64,000 bases of DNA from Lysobacteraceae bacterium. GTDB lineage: Bacteria; Pseudomonadota; Gammaproteobacteria; Xanthomonadales; Xanthomonadaceae. Shown here piece after piece: positions 39,801-51,234 of the stretch (the first letter of the stretch is position 1; each line of letters starts with the position of its first letter). The stretch covers positions 49,915 to 113,914 of the forward strand of contig JAMLIV010000004.1 in assembly GCA_023954075.1 (NCBI GenBank), in the 5' to 3' direction. Both the position numbers and the translations under genes were made by a program. The notes beneath the pieces are model-generated. The model worked only from the letters and a program-made list of their open reading frames with translations, searched no databases and was not told the DNA's origin.

Positions 39801-40334
39801 CTGGTCACCGCGCTGGAAAGCCTGGAAAGCGCGATCCGCCAGATCGACCGCGAAACCCGCGGTCGCTTCAAGGACACCTTCGATCGCGTCAACGCCGGCG
39901 TGCAGGCGCTCTATCCGCGCCTCTTCGGCGGTGGCCACGCCTATCTGGAACTCACCGGCGAGGATCTCCTCGATACCGGCGTCTCGATCATGGCCCGACC
40001 GCCCGGCAAGCGCGTCTCCAACATCTCGCTGCTGTCCGGCGGCGAGAAGGCCATGACCGCGGTGGCGCTGGTGTTTGCCATCTTCCAGCTCAACCCCGCG
40101 CCGTTCTGCCTGCTCGACGAGGTCGACGCGCCGCTCGACGAGGCCAACGTCGGACGCTTCTCGGCGATGGTGTCGGAGATGAGCGAGAAGGTGCAGTTCC
40201 TCTTCGTCACCCACAACAAGGCCACGATGGAAGCCGCGCGCCAGCTCGCCGGCGTCACCATGCGCGAGCCGGGCGTCTCGCGCCTGGTATCGGTCGATCT
40301 GGCCGAGGCTTCCCGGCTCGCCGGCGCGGCCTGA
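36834..40334 (+). CDS. smc: SMC, chromosome condensation ATPase
   Basis: A 1166-residue SMC protein, the motor of the condensin with ScpA and ScpB. Walker A GPNGCGKSN is at 31-39. Two long coiled coils flank a hinge at about 500-650. The C-terminal head has signature LLSGGEKA (about 1066) and Walker B FCLLDEVDAPLDEAN (about 1090). ATG 36834 gives the family start MRLSTIKLAGFKSF; a longer frame upstream has no SMC sequence. Bases 37381-37460 are only 44% GC by count although the residues (about 182-209, start of the coiled coil) are ordinary. A -10-like TATACT lies at 36789-36794. Confidence 0.97.
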   Translation: MRLSTIKLAGFKSFVDPTTLHLPTNMTGVVGPNGCGKSNIIDAVRWVMGESSASRLRGDSLTDVIFSGSSSRKPVGQATVELIFDNSDGALTGEYAAFSEISVKRLVSRDGQSSYYLNGTRCRRRDITDLFLGTGLGPRSYSIIEQGMISQIIEARPEDLRIFLEEAAGISKYKERRKETEQRMRQTRENLDRLNDLREEVDKQLEHLKRQARQAEQYQQYKEEQRVKEAQVRALEYRQFDAERLGLREAIAQEETRLEAQVAAQRHAETQIELCREQHGEATERLSQAQGESYRVGAEIARIEQQIRHQRELAERLARSHEEGAGQLAALAEDIAQDEGKREELALEIAEAEPRLALLSGDDDTRQQSLREVETALAELQVAWDEHQRVTSETTRAADVNRTKIEYLERQGMEAERRHEVLVAERATLDLASLGEALERLASDHDLQRAGLDTLGDALDERKQGVAGLQEQQRRLQNELSEARKDGEAARGRLASLEALQHAALGQEQGAAQAWLAAQGLDRAARLGEALTVDPGWETAVETVLGHLIEAALVDAPGRLLPAVADFSQGRLALIDAQPGSATTPGSLAARVQGPAAALRWLDAIRTAESLDDAIAMLPRLAAHEAVVTRAGEWLGPGWVRIVRSGEAGQGALAREREIQALRGRIDALAEREGALGEQLAQVREDIARAEQEREDAQRVLYLAHRSVAELSGQMQSQQGKLESAQARLERIEVECEQLRQTLADAQERAREARQSLETSLARMAEQEAARTALESRRRQLTEQRDSARGSAREARDAAHQIALRLEAARTQVAALNQSLLRMQAQREQSTQRQAEIEAQMAQGDAPIRALETERQAFLEQRIVAERDLAAARSGIEGVDAELRRYEQQRQQADQQALVLRESVTRKRMSEQGIGIRIEAIVESITGAGFELAAVLADLPEGVRVDDWRRAVADLETRIRRLEPVNLAAISEYGEAQQRKTYLDAQNTDLVTALESLESAIRQIDRETRGRFKDTFDRVNAGVQALYPRLFGGGHAYLELTGEDLLDTGVSIMARPPGKRVSNISLLSGGEKAMTAVALVFAIFQLNPAPFCLLDEVDAPLDEANVGRFSAMVSEMSEKVQFLFVTHNKATMEAARQLAGVTMREPGVSRLVSVDLAEASRLAGAA

Positions 40335-40342
40335 GCCTGCGA

Positions 40343-40348
40343 TAGGAT
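40343..40348 (+). promoter_or_regulatory. -10-like hexamer six bases before zipA start
   Basis: TAGGAT is followed by exactly six bases and then the zipA ATG at 40355. If used, transcription would begin at or next to the start codon and the mRNA would be leaderless. The same spacing is found for ligA and clpS. Confidence 0.4.
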
Positions 40349-40354
40349 GGACGC

Positions 40355-41137
40355 ATGAACTGGAACCCCGACATCGGTATTCCGCTCGCCATTGCCGGCG
40401 TACTCCTGCTCATCGGCATCGCGATCTTCGGCCGTCCGCGCAAGCCCGACCAGGGGCGGCGACGGGAACTGGAGGACACGCCGCGCAGCGCCGGGAAGCG
40501 GCGCGAGCCCGAGCTGGGTGGCGATGCGGACGGTGATGGCGAGTTCCATCTGGGCAATCTCGACGGACTGGACGATGCCGCAGGCACGACCCAGGAGGAA
40601 CTGGACCTGATCGCCCGCAGCCTCTCCGACGATGACGGGGGCGCGCCCGATCCCGCGTCGGCGGCCTCGCGCATCGGCCGTCGCGGCGATGCGGTCCCCG
40701 AGCAGATCATCACCCTGTTCGTGGCGGCGCGCGGCGACGAGCTGATCGACGGTGCCTCGATCGTCGTGGCGGCCGAGAAGGCCGGGCTGCTCTACGGCGA
40801 CATGGGCATCTTCCACCGGCTGGCCGACGGCAAGCCCACGTCCGAGCCGGTGTTCAGCGTCGCCAATCTGGTCAAGCCCGGCCATTTCGACCTGCGCCAT
40901 GTCCACGATATCGAAACGCCCGGCCTGACCTTCTTCATGACCCTGCCCGGGCCGGTGTCGGCGCTGGATGCCTGGGAAACCATGCTGCCCACCGCCCAGC
41001 GCATGGCCGAGCTGCTCGATGCGGTGGTGCTGGACGAAGAGCGCAACGCCCTCGGACGCCAGCGCGTGGCGCACATCCGCGACGAACTGCGCCGCTTCGA
41101 CCGCGCCCGCGAGCGCGAGTCCAGGCGCTTCTGGTAG
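40355..41137 (+). CDS. zipA: ZipA, cell-division protein
   Basis: A 260-residue bitopic inner-membrane protein that tethers FtsZ. It has one N-terminal helix (IPLAIAGVLLLIGIAIFG, residues 9-26), a charged linker with many Asp/Glu and Arg, and the C-terminal FtsZ-binding domain (about 115-260; IITLFVAARGDELIDGASIV, GLTFFMTLPGPVSALDAWE). Its place between smc and ligA is typical. No Shine-Dalgarno sequence precedes the ATG. Confidence 0.93.
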   Translation: MNWNPDIGIPLAIAGVLLLIGIAIFGRPRKPDQGRRRELEDTPRSAGKRREPELGGDADGDGEFHLGNLDGLDDAAGTTQEELDLIARSLSDDDGGAPDPASAASRIGRRGDAVPEQIITLFVAARGDELIDGASIVVAAEKAGLLYGDMGIFHRLADGKPTSEPVFSVANLVKPGHFDLRHVHDIETPGLTFFMTLPGPVSALDAWETMLPTAQRMAELLDAVVLDEERNALGRQRVAHIRDELRRFDRARERESRRFW

Positions 41138-41194
41138 CCGCAAGGCGCGCGGCCGCGGCGCACGCCAGGCACCGATCCGACGCGGCGTCGCGGG

Positions 41195-44622
<3,428 letters not shown>

Positions 44623-44700
44623 GGCGTGACCTCGGACACGGGACGGGCGCAGCGCGCGCTGCCATCATCCAAGGTTGGCCACGTCCCACGGAAACCCTGC

Positions 44701-46470
44701 ATGAAGAACACACTTGCCCTCGCGCTGACGCTTTTTCTCGCCCTGCCGCTGGCGTCGCAGGCGCGTGCGCCCGCGCGCGATGCGTCCGCGCAGGCGGATG
44801 CGGCGTTCGTGAAGATCCATGAAGCCGAGTGGGGCTGGCGACAGAAGGAGCTCGGCCGCAGTCCGGAGGACGGCGACTTTTCCAGCCGCACCCGACTGCC
44901 GAACGTCGATGCCGCCACCCAGGCCGCACGCCTGAAGGTGTGGGATGACGTGCTGCGCCAGCTCGATGCCATCGACCCGGCGGCGCTGTCGCACGGCCAG
45001 CGCATCAACTACCGGGTGTATCGCGCGCAGGTCGAGAACCTCGCGGCAAAGGTGCGTTTTCGCAGCTACGAGATGCCGTTCAACAGCGATTCCTCGTTCT
45101 GGTCGAACCTCTCCTTCATGGCGCGCCGCCCGTTTCGCAACGAAGACGACTACCGCGCCTACATCGCGCGCCTGAACGACGTTCCGCGCTACTTCGATCA
45201 GGAAATCACCAACATGCGCGCCGGCCTTGCGCGCGGCTTCAGCGTGCCGCGCGCGGTGCTGGACGGGCGCGATGTCTCGATCGCGATGATTGCCGAGGCA
45301 TCCGAGGTGGAGTCGCTTGCATTCTGGGAGCCGTTCAAGGCCATGCCCGCCGCGATTCCGGCGGAAAAGCAGGTGGCGCTGCGCCAGGCGGGCAGGGCGG
45401 CGCTCGCGCAGCGCGTGCAGCCGGCGTATGCCGAACTGCTGCGCTTCTTCCGCGAGGACTATGTGCCGGCCGCCCGCACCACGCTGGCCGCCGAGGCCAT
45501 GCCCGAGGGCGAAGCCTGGTACCGCCAGCAGATCCGCGAATACACCACGCTCGACCTCGAACCCGAGGCCATCCACCAGACCGGCCTTGCGGAAGTGGCG
45601 CGCATCCGCACTGAAATGGAAGCGATCATCGTCGAAACAGGCTTTGAGGGAGACTTCTCGGCCTTTCTCGAATTCCTCCGGACCGACCCGCAGTTCTACG
45701 TGGAAACCGGCGAAGAGCTGCTCATGCACGCGGCCTGGATTTCCAAGCGCGTGGACGCGCAGATCGGCAAGTACATGACCCTGCCGCGGGCGCGTTTCCG
45801 GATCATCCCGGTGCCCGACGACATCGCGCCGTTCTGGACCGCCGGGCGCGGCGGCAACGGCACCTACTGGGTGAACACCTACAACCTGCCGGCGCGTCCG
45901 CTCTACAACCTGCCGGCGCTGACCTTGCACGAATCCGATCCCGGCCACGCGCTGCAGGGCGCGATCGCCGCCGAACAGGACGCGCAGCCGGCGTTCCGGC
46001 GCGAGAACTACATTTCGGCCTATGGCGAAGGCTGGGGGCTCTACTGCGAGAAGCTGGGCGTGGACATGGGCATCTACCGCACGCCCTACGAGCACTTCGG
46101 CCGCCTCACCTACGAAATGTGGCGCGCCGCGCGCCTGGTGATCGACACCGGCATTCACCACAAGGGCTGGAGCCGCGACCAGGCCCTGGCTTTCCTGCGC
46201 GACAACACCGCCCTGTCCGAGCACGAGGTCACCACCGAAGTCGACCGCTACATCTCCTGGCCGGCGCAGGCGTTGAGCTACAAGCTGGGCGAAATACTGA
46301 TCGTCAAGCTGCGCCGCGAGGCGGAGGAAACGCTGGGTGCCGCCTTCGACATCAAGGCCTTCCACGACACCATCCTCAACCTCGGCTCGGTCACGCTGCC
46401 GGTGCTGGAGGAAGAAGTGCGCGCCTTCATCGCGGATTCGGCAAAGCAGGCGGAAACGCGCGGACGCTGA
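44701..46470 (+). CDS. DUF885 family secreted metallopeptidase-like protein
   Basis: A 589-residue protein with a signal peptide ending near ASQARA. The DUF885 domain carries HESDPGH at 410-416, an HExxPGH zinc-site variant, followed by YGEGWGLYCEKLG, which probably provides the third ligand. DUF885 proteins are thought to be periplasmic or secreted carboxypeptidase-like enzymes; some are annotated as lipoproteins, but no lipobox is visible here. ATG 44701 is chosen over longer in-frame starts because the signal peptide begins there. Confidence 0.9.
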   Translation: MKNTLALALTLFLALPLASQARAPARDASAQADAAFVKIHEAEWGWRQKELGRSPEDGDFSSRTRLPNVDAATQAARLKVWDDVLRQLDAIDPAALSHGQRINYRVYRAQVENLAAKVRFRSYEMPFNSDSSFWSNLSFMARRPFRNEDDYRAYIARLNDVPRYFDQEITNMRAGLARGFSVPRAVLDGRDVSIAMIAEASEVESLAFWEPFKAMPAAIPAEKQVALRQAGRAALAQRVQPAYAELLRFFREDYVPAARTTLAAEAMPEGEAWYRQQIREYTTLDLEPEAIHQTGLAEVARIRTEMEAIIVETGFEGDFSAFLEFLRTDPQFYVETGEELLMHAAWISKRVDAQIGKYMTLPRARFRIIPVPDDIAPFWTAGRGGNGTYWVNTYNLPARPLYNLPALTLHESDPGHALQGAIAAEQDAQPAFRRENYISAYGEGWGLYCEKLGVDMGIYRTPYEHFGRLTYEMWRAARLVIDTGIHHKGWSRDQALAFLRDNTALSEHEVTTEVDRYISWPAQALSYKLGEILIVKLRREAEETLGAAFDIKAFHDTILNLGSVTLPVLEEEVRAFIADSAKQAETRGR

Positions 46471-46507
46471 GCGCTGCATCCCGCCGGGCCTTGGACCGGT
46501 GCGTGCG

Positions 46508-47179
46508 TCACGGCGCTGATTCGGTCGCCCAGCGGTCGGCCAGGCGCTGGATCGCCATGCGATAGCGCTCCTCCACCTCGTCCAGGCCGGCGATGTCCAG
46601 GCCCAGGTCATGCAGGTGGCCGTCGCTCAGGCCGTACACCCAGGCGTGCACGCGCAGGCTCTGCCCGCGTGCCCATGCGTCGCGCACGATGTTCGTGGCG
46701 CACACGTGCATCGCCTGTTCGATGGCATTGAGCTCGCAGAGCCGGTCGTGGCGCACCTGGAAGGGCAGGGACTCGTCCAGCATCCGGCGATGCGTGGCGG
46801 CCACGTCGCTCACATGCCGCAGCCAGTTGTCGATCAGCCCCATGCGCTCGCCCCGCAGCGCCGCACCCACGCCGCCGCAGCCGTAGTGGCCGACCACCAT
46901 GATGTGGCGCACCTTGAGCGCATCGACCGCGAACTGGATGGTCGATAGCGCGTTGAAGTCGGTGTGCACCACCACGTTGGAGACGTTGCGGTGCACGAAG
47001 ATCGCACCGGGATCGATGTCCACGATCTGGGTGGAAGGCACGCGCGAGTCCGAGCATCCGATCCAGAGGAATCCGGGTGCCTGCTGCTGCGAAAGACGCC
47101 GGAAGAAGCCCGGCTCCTCCCTCTCGATGCGCTCGGCCCAGGCATGGTTGCGCTCGAACAGATCGCGGATTTCGCTCAT
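46508..47179 (-). CDS. can: beta-class carbonic anhydrase
   Basis: A 223-residue cytosolic enzyme interconverting CO2 and bicarbonate. The zinc ligands and catalytic dyad are all present: Cys42 and Asp44 in CSDSR (with Arg46), His98 and Cys101 in GHYGCGG. The C-terminal helices contain VHAWVYGLSDGHLHDLG, close to E. coli Can. ATG 47179 has GGAG 4-5 bases upstream; the frame continues upstream without family sequence. Confidence 0.95.
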   Translation of the reverse strand: MSEIRDLFERNHAWAERIEREEPGFFRRLSQQQAPGFLWIGCSDSRVPSTQIVDIDPGAIFVHRNVSNVVVHTDFNALSTIQFAVDALKVRHIMVVGHYGCGGVGAALRGERMGLIDNWLRHVSDVAATHRRMLDESLPFQVRHDRLCELNAIEQAMHVCATNIVRDAWARGQSLRVHAWVYGLSDGHLHDLGLDIAGLDEVEERYRMAIQRLADRWATESAP

Positions 47180-47286
47180 TGCCACTCCATGGACGGTCGG
47201 GCCACAGCCCTCGAAAGTGCGAAGTGTGACAGGCACGGGCCATGGAGCGCATCCGCTCAGCAGGCAGCGTCGGCCACGCAGGGCCT

Positions 47287-47307
47287 GCCCCGGACATGAT
47301 CCGGGGC
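47287..47307. repeat. REP-like hairpin
   Basis: GCCCCGGA (47287-47294) pairs with TCCGGGGC (47300-47307) around a CATGA loop, an 8-bp perfect stem without a T-run, of the kind dispersed as REP sequences in proteobacterial genomes. Confidence 0.45.
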
Positions 47308-47442
47308 CGACCCGCGGCGGTGCGCAACGCACGGCGGCTCGTCCGGCTACGGAGACGGTTCGCAGGTCGGGGCTACGCCTCCGGCGCGGGGTTTAGTCTT
47401 CGCAGGGGAAGCCGTGGGAAAACCCCAGCGTCTGAACAAGTC

Positions 47443-47538
47443 GTCATCCCGGCGAAGGCCGGGATCCGTGTTGTTGTTTTTGGAATGGATTGGACCGACC
47501 TTCGTCCGTCAGCAGCGGCCAGCCCTCGCTGGAATGAC
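47443..47538. repeat. REPIN/MITE-like element
   Basis: The left end GTCATCCCGGCGAAGG (47443-47458) and the right end CCCTCGCTGGAATGAC (47523-47538) are imperfect inverted repeats matching at 13 of 16 positions. The left end itself forms an 8-bp hairpin with GAAG loop (47446-47465). The inner part is relatively AT-rich. This is the layout of a REP doublet mobilised by RAYT transposases. No transposase gene is in the window. Confidence 0.5.
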
Positions 47539-47649
47539 TGGGAGTCTGGTTCAGACTTTCCCTGATGCCCCTGGATCAAGCACCGCACCTTGCAGCACCC
47601 CCGCCGGACCAGCGACAGCGCGCCGCGCAGAGCCGTCGTCAGGATGGTC

Positions 47650-47678
47650 TTTACCGAGACGGCCCGACCCGGTATCCT
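47650..47678 (+). promoter_or_regulatory. sigma-70 promoter of tRNA-Ser
   Basis: TTTACC (47650-47655) and TATCCT (47673-47678) are separated by 17 bases, the optimal spacing. The predicted start near 47685 gives a 45-base leader before the tRNA. Confidence 0.6.
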
Positions 47679-47729
47679 TCCGCGTCCACCGTGAGGCCGT
47701 CGCCAGCACGCTGGGTCGCCGTCGCATAC

Positions 47730-47822
47730 GGAGTGATGCCCGAGAGGCCGAAGGGGCTCCCCTGCTAAGGGAGTATGGGGTCAAAAGCTCCATCGAGGGT
47801 TCGAATCCCTCTCACTCCGCCA
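47730..47822 (+). tRNA. tRNA-Ser (anticodon GCT)
   Basis: A 93-base class II tRNA. The acceptor stem is GGAGTGA with TCACTCC, the discriminator is G and CCA is encoded. The D arm, the anticodon loop CTGCTAA with GCT at 47764-47766 (reads AGC/AGU), a long variable arm (GGGGTCAAAAGCTCC) and the T loop TTCGAAT all fold. The discriminator G and long variable arm are serine identity elements. A strong terminator follows 12 bases later. Confidence 0.97.
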
Positions 47823-47834
47823 ACGGTACAGACA

Positions 47835-47859
47835 AGCCGCCGATTCCGGCGGCTTTTTT
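47835..47859 (+). terminator. Rho-independent terminator of tRNA-Ser
   Basis: An 8-bp GC-rich stem (AGCCGCCG with CGGCGGCT), 4-base loop ATTC, and a run of six T at 47854-47859. It is the clearest intrinsic terminator in the window. Confidence 0.92.
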
Positions 47860-48102
47860 GTGCGCCCAGCAACAGCCGCGCGAACGCGCATCTGTCTCGA
47901 ACCATCCTTCATGTCGTAATCCATTTCAGTGATCTCCGGCCGGGGTTGAGCCGGGTGCGGCACCAGCTCAAGCTCAACAATTCGTGTCCACTGAATGTCT
48001 TGATCGCTCATCTCGTGGCGCACCACTGGCTGAAGGTCACGGACCGGTCTGAGGACCGTGCTTGCGCCAGCAATGCACTTCCTGAATGGCCCCGAGTCTC
48101 AG

Positions 48103-51100
48103 TCAAGCGGCGCGCGGTGCGCGCTTGCGATGCAGCAGCAGGAATCCCGCCGGGATCACCAGCATCGAGAGCAGCGGGGCGGTGATCATGCCGCCGACCA
48201 TGGGGGCGGCGATGCGCTGCATGATTTCCGAGCCGGCACCTTCGCCGATGAAGAGCGGGAACAGGCCGGCGAGGATCACCGCCACCGTCATCGCCTTGGG
48301 CCGCACGCGCTGGACCGCGCCCTCGCGGATCGCGGCTTCGAGCGTGGCGAGGTCCGGCGCGGCACCGGCGGCGAGGCGTTTGCTCCAGGCCTGGCGCAGG
48401 TAGACCAGCATGATCACGCCGAACTCGGCGGCCAGGCCGCCCAGGGCGATGAAGCCGATCAGGGTGGCGACCGAGACCGCGTGGCCCAGCAGCCAGATCA
48501 GCCACAGCCCGCCGACCAGCGCCAGCGGCAGGCTCAGGAGGATGATCGCGACTTCGCCCGGATCGCGGAACACGGTCCAGATCAGGATGAAGATGATCGC
48601 CAGCGCGATCGGGATCACCCAGGCCAGGCGTGCGCCGGCGCGCTCCAGGTATTCGAACTGCCCCGACCAGCCCAGGCTGTAGCCGGGCGGCAGCGTGACC
48701 TGGTCGCCGACCGTGCGCTGCAGGTCGGCGACCACCGAGCCGAGGTCGCGTCCGGCCACGTCGATGTAGACGTAACCCGTCAGGCGCGCGTTCTCGCTGC
48801 GCAGCATGGGCGGGCCTGCATGGATGGCGATCTCGGCAATCTGGCCCAGGGCGAGCTGCGCGCCGCCGGGCGCGATGATGGGCAAGCGCGTCAGGGCGGC
48901 CACCGAATCGCGCTGGGTGCGCGGATAGCGCACCACGATGGGATAGCGTTCGCGCCCTTCCAGGGCTTCGCCGATGGGCTCGCCGCCCACGGCCATCGCC
49001 ACGAGGCGTTGCACGTCGGCCTGGCGCAGGCCGTAGCGCGCCGCCGCGTCGGTGCGCACCTTCACATCCACGTAGCGACCGCCGCTGACGCGCTCGGCGA
49101 GCGCGGAGCTGACGCCGGGCACGGTGCGTGCGACCTGTTCGATGCGCGTTCCGATGTCGTCGATCAGCGCTAGATCCGGGCCGCTCACCTTGATCCCGAT
49201 CGGGCTCTTGATGCCGGTGGCGAGCATGTCGATGCGGTTGCGGATGGGCGGGATCCAGAAGTTGCTCAGGCCCGGCACCTGGACCGCGGCATCGAGCTCC
49301 TCGCGCAGCCGCTGCGGCGTCATGCCGGGACGCCACTGGTCGCGGGGCTTGAAGGTGATGGTGGTTTCCAGCATTTCGATGGGGGCGGGATCCGTGGCGG
49401 TTTCCGCGCGCCCGGCCTTGCCGAAGACGTGCTCCACTTCCGGCACGGTCTTGATCATGCGGTCGGTCAGCTGCAGCAGCTGGCGCGCCTTGTCGGCCGA
49501 AAGCCCGGGCAGGGCGGTGGGCATGTAGACCAGACTGCCCTCATCGAGCGTCGGCATGAACTCGCTGCCCACGCGCGCGAGCGGCACGGCGGTGACGGCG
49601 ATGAGCACCGCGCCCAGCGCCAGCGTGGTCCAGGGATGGCGCAGGGTGAAGTCGAGCAGCGGGCGATAGGCCGCGATCAGGAGGCGATTGGCCGGGTTCT
49701 CGCGCTCGGGCCGGATGCGGCCGCGGATGAGATAGCCCATCAGTACCGGGATGAGCGTCACCGACAGGCCGGCCGCCGCCGCCATGGCGTAGGTCTTGGT
49801 AAAGGCCAGCGGCGAGAACAGCCGGCCTTCCTGCGATTGCAGCGCGAACACCGGAATGAAGGACAGCGTGATGACGAGCAGACACACGAACAGCGCCGGA
49901 CCGACCTCGGCCGCGGCCTCGCCGATCAGGCGCCAGTGCGCCTCGCCGGTCGGGGCTTCGCCGTGCTCGTCGTGCCAGTGTTCCAGGTGCTTGTGGGCGT
50001 TCTCGATCATCACCACCGCGGCATCGACCATGGCACCAATGGCAATCGCGATGCCGCCGAGCGAGAGCAGGTTGGCGGTGATGCCCTGCCACTGCATCAC
50101 GATGAAGGCGGCCAGGATTCCCAGCGGCAGCGTGATCACGGCGACCAGGGCCGAGCGCAGGTGCCAGAGGAACAGCAGGCACACCAGCGCCACCACGAGG
50201 AACTCTTCGGCCAGCTTGCCGGTGAGGTTGTGGACCGCATCGAGGATCAGCTCGGAGCGGTCGTAGACCGGCACGATCTGCACGCCTTCGGGCAGGCTGG
50301 CGGACAGCTCGGACAGACGCGTCTTCACCCGCTCGATGGCACCGAGCGCATCCTTGCCGCTGCGCAACACGATGATGCCGCCCACGACCTCGCCTTCGCC
50401 GTCCAGCTCGGCGATACCGCGGCGAAAGGTCGGCCCGCGCGTCACCCGCGCAATCTCGCCCAGGAGTACCGGCACCGGGCCGTCGATCGCCACCGGCACG
50501 CGCTCGAAATCCTCGCGGCTGCGCAGCCGGCCTTCACTGCGCACCATCATGTCGGCCTCGCCCTGCTCGATCACCGAGCCGCCGGTGGCACCGTTGGCGG
50601 CGGTGATGGCCTCGGCGATCTGCTCGAAGCCGATGCCGCGTGCGGCCAGCGCGGCGGGATCGGGTTCGATCTGCCAGGCGCGCACCGCGCCGCCCACGCT
50701 GGCCACTTCGGCCACGTCCGGGATCGTGCGCAGTTCGTAGGAGAGGAACCAGTCCTGCAGGGCGCGCAGTTCGCCGATGTCGCGCCGGCCGGAGCGGTCG
50801 ACCAGCGCGTACTGGTAGATCCAGCCCAGGCCGGTGGCATCGGGCCCCAGCGCCGGATTGACGCCGGCGGGCAGGCGATCCCGAATCTGGCTGAGGTATT
50901 CGAGTACCCGCGAACGCGCCCAGTAAAGGTCGGTGTCATCGTCGAACAGGATGTAGACGAAGGAATCCCCGAACATGGAGAAGGCCCGCACCGTCGCCAC
51001 GCCCGGCACCGAAAGCAGGGTGGTCGCGAGCGGATAGGTGATCTGGTCTTCAACCACCTGCGGCGGCTGGCCGGCCCACTGGGTTCGCACGATGACCTGG

Positions 51101-51234
51101 GTGTCGGAGAGGTCGGGCAGGGCGTCGAGCGGGGTGTTGCGCACCGACCAGACGCCGACCGCGGCCAGCAGCGCGGCCGCCATCAGCACCAGGGCGCGGT
51201 TGGCGAGGCAGGCGTGGATCAGGCGCGCGATCAC
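48103..51234 (-). CDS. cusA: CusA, heavy-metal RND efflux pump (copper/silver type)
   Basis: A 1043-residue inner-membrane RND transporter of the HME class. There are twelve helices in two halves and large periplasmic loops. The motif DAAVVMIENAHKHLE in the first half and the Met-rich substrate region (DEGSLVYMPTALPG, RIDMLATGIKSPIGIKVSG) match Cu(I)/Ag(I) CusA proteins rather than CzcA. It pumps metal from periplasm or cytosol through CusBC out of the cell. It overlaps the cusB stop (ATGA) and ends the operon. Confidence 0.93.
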   Translation of the reverse strand: MIARLIHACLANRALVLMAAALLAAVGVWSVRNTPLDALPDLSDTQVIVRTQWAGQPPQVVEDQITYPLATTLLSVPGVATVRAFSMFGDSFVYILFDDDTDLYWARSRVLEYLSQIRDRLPAGVNPALGPDATGLGWIYQYALVDRSGRRDIGELRALQDWFLSYELRTIPDVAEVASVGGAVRAWQIEPDPAALAARGIGFEQIAEAITAANGATGGSVIEQGEADMMVRSEGRLRSREDFERVPVAIDGPVPVLLGEIARVTRGPTFRRGIAELDGEGEVVGGIIVLRSGKDALGAIERVKTRLSELSASLPEGVQIVPVYDRSELILDAVHNLTGKLAEEFLVVALVCLLFLWHLRSALVAVITLPLGILAAFIVMQWQGITANLLSLGGIAIAIGAMVDAAVVMIENAHKHLEHWHDEHGEAPTGEAHWRLIGEAAAEVGPALFVCLLVITLSFIPVFALQSQEGRLFSPLAFTKTYAMAAAAGLSVTLIPVLMGYLIRGRIRPERENPANRLLIAAYRPLLDFTLRHPWTTLALGAVLIAVTAVPLARVGSEFMPTLDEGSLVYMPTALPGLSADKARQLLQLTDRMIKTVPEVEHVFGKAGRAETATDPAPIEMLETTITFKPRDQWRPGMTPQRLREELDAAVQVPGLSNFWIPPIRNRIDMLATGIKSPIGIKVSGPDLALIDDIGTRIEQVARTVPGVSSALAERVSGGRYVDVKVRTDAAARYGLRQADVQRLVAMAVGGEPIGEALEGRERYPIVVRYPRTQRDSVAALTRLPIIAPGGAQLALGQIAEIAIHAGPPMLRSENARLTGYVYIDVAGRDLGSVVADLQRTVGDQVTLPPGYSLGWSGQFEYLERAGARLAWVIPIALAIIFILIWTVFRDPGEVAIILLSLPLALVGGLWLIWLLGHAVSVATLIGFIALGGLAAEFGVIMLVYLRQAWSKRLAAGAAPDLATLEAAIREGAVQRVRPKAMTVAVILAGLFPLFIGEGAGSEIMQRIAAPMVGGMITAPLLSMLVIPAGFLLLHRKRAPRAA

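Larger units (their letters stand above)
47180..47649. other. intergenic region with palindromic repeats, no gene
   Basis: About 470 bases between the carbonic anhydrase start and the tRNA-Ser promoter. No frame looks coding. It holds two kinds of palindromic element listed separately (47287-47307 and 47443-47538). The upstream part nearest 47180 must contain the carbonic anhydrase promoter, but no clear hexamers were found. Confidence 0.6.

Noticed and set aside
36786..40214. 1142-codon minus-strand open frame opposite smc
   Set aside because: Leu/Ala/Gly/Arg-rich mirror of SMC codons with no domain or ribosome site; the plus-strand smc is unambiguous.
47781..48011. minus-strand frame ending SERDSNPRWSF
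   Set aside because: The ending is the well-known false translation of the reverse complement of tRNA-Ser; the frame also crosses the terminator. Only its N-terminal part is kept as a weak curiosity.
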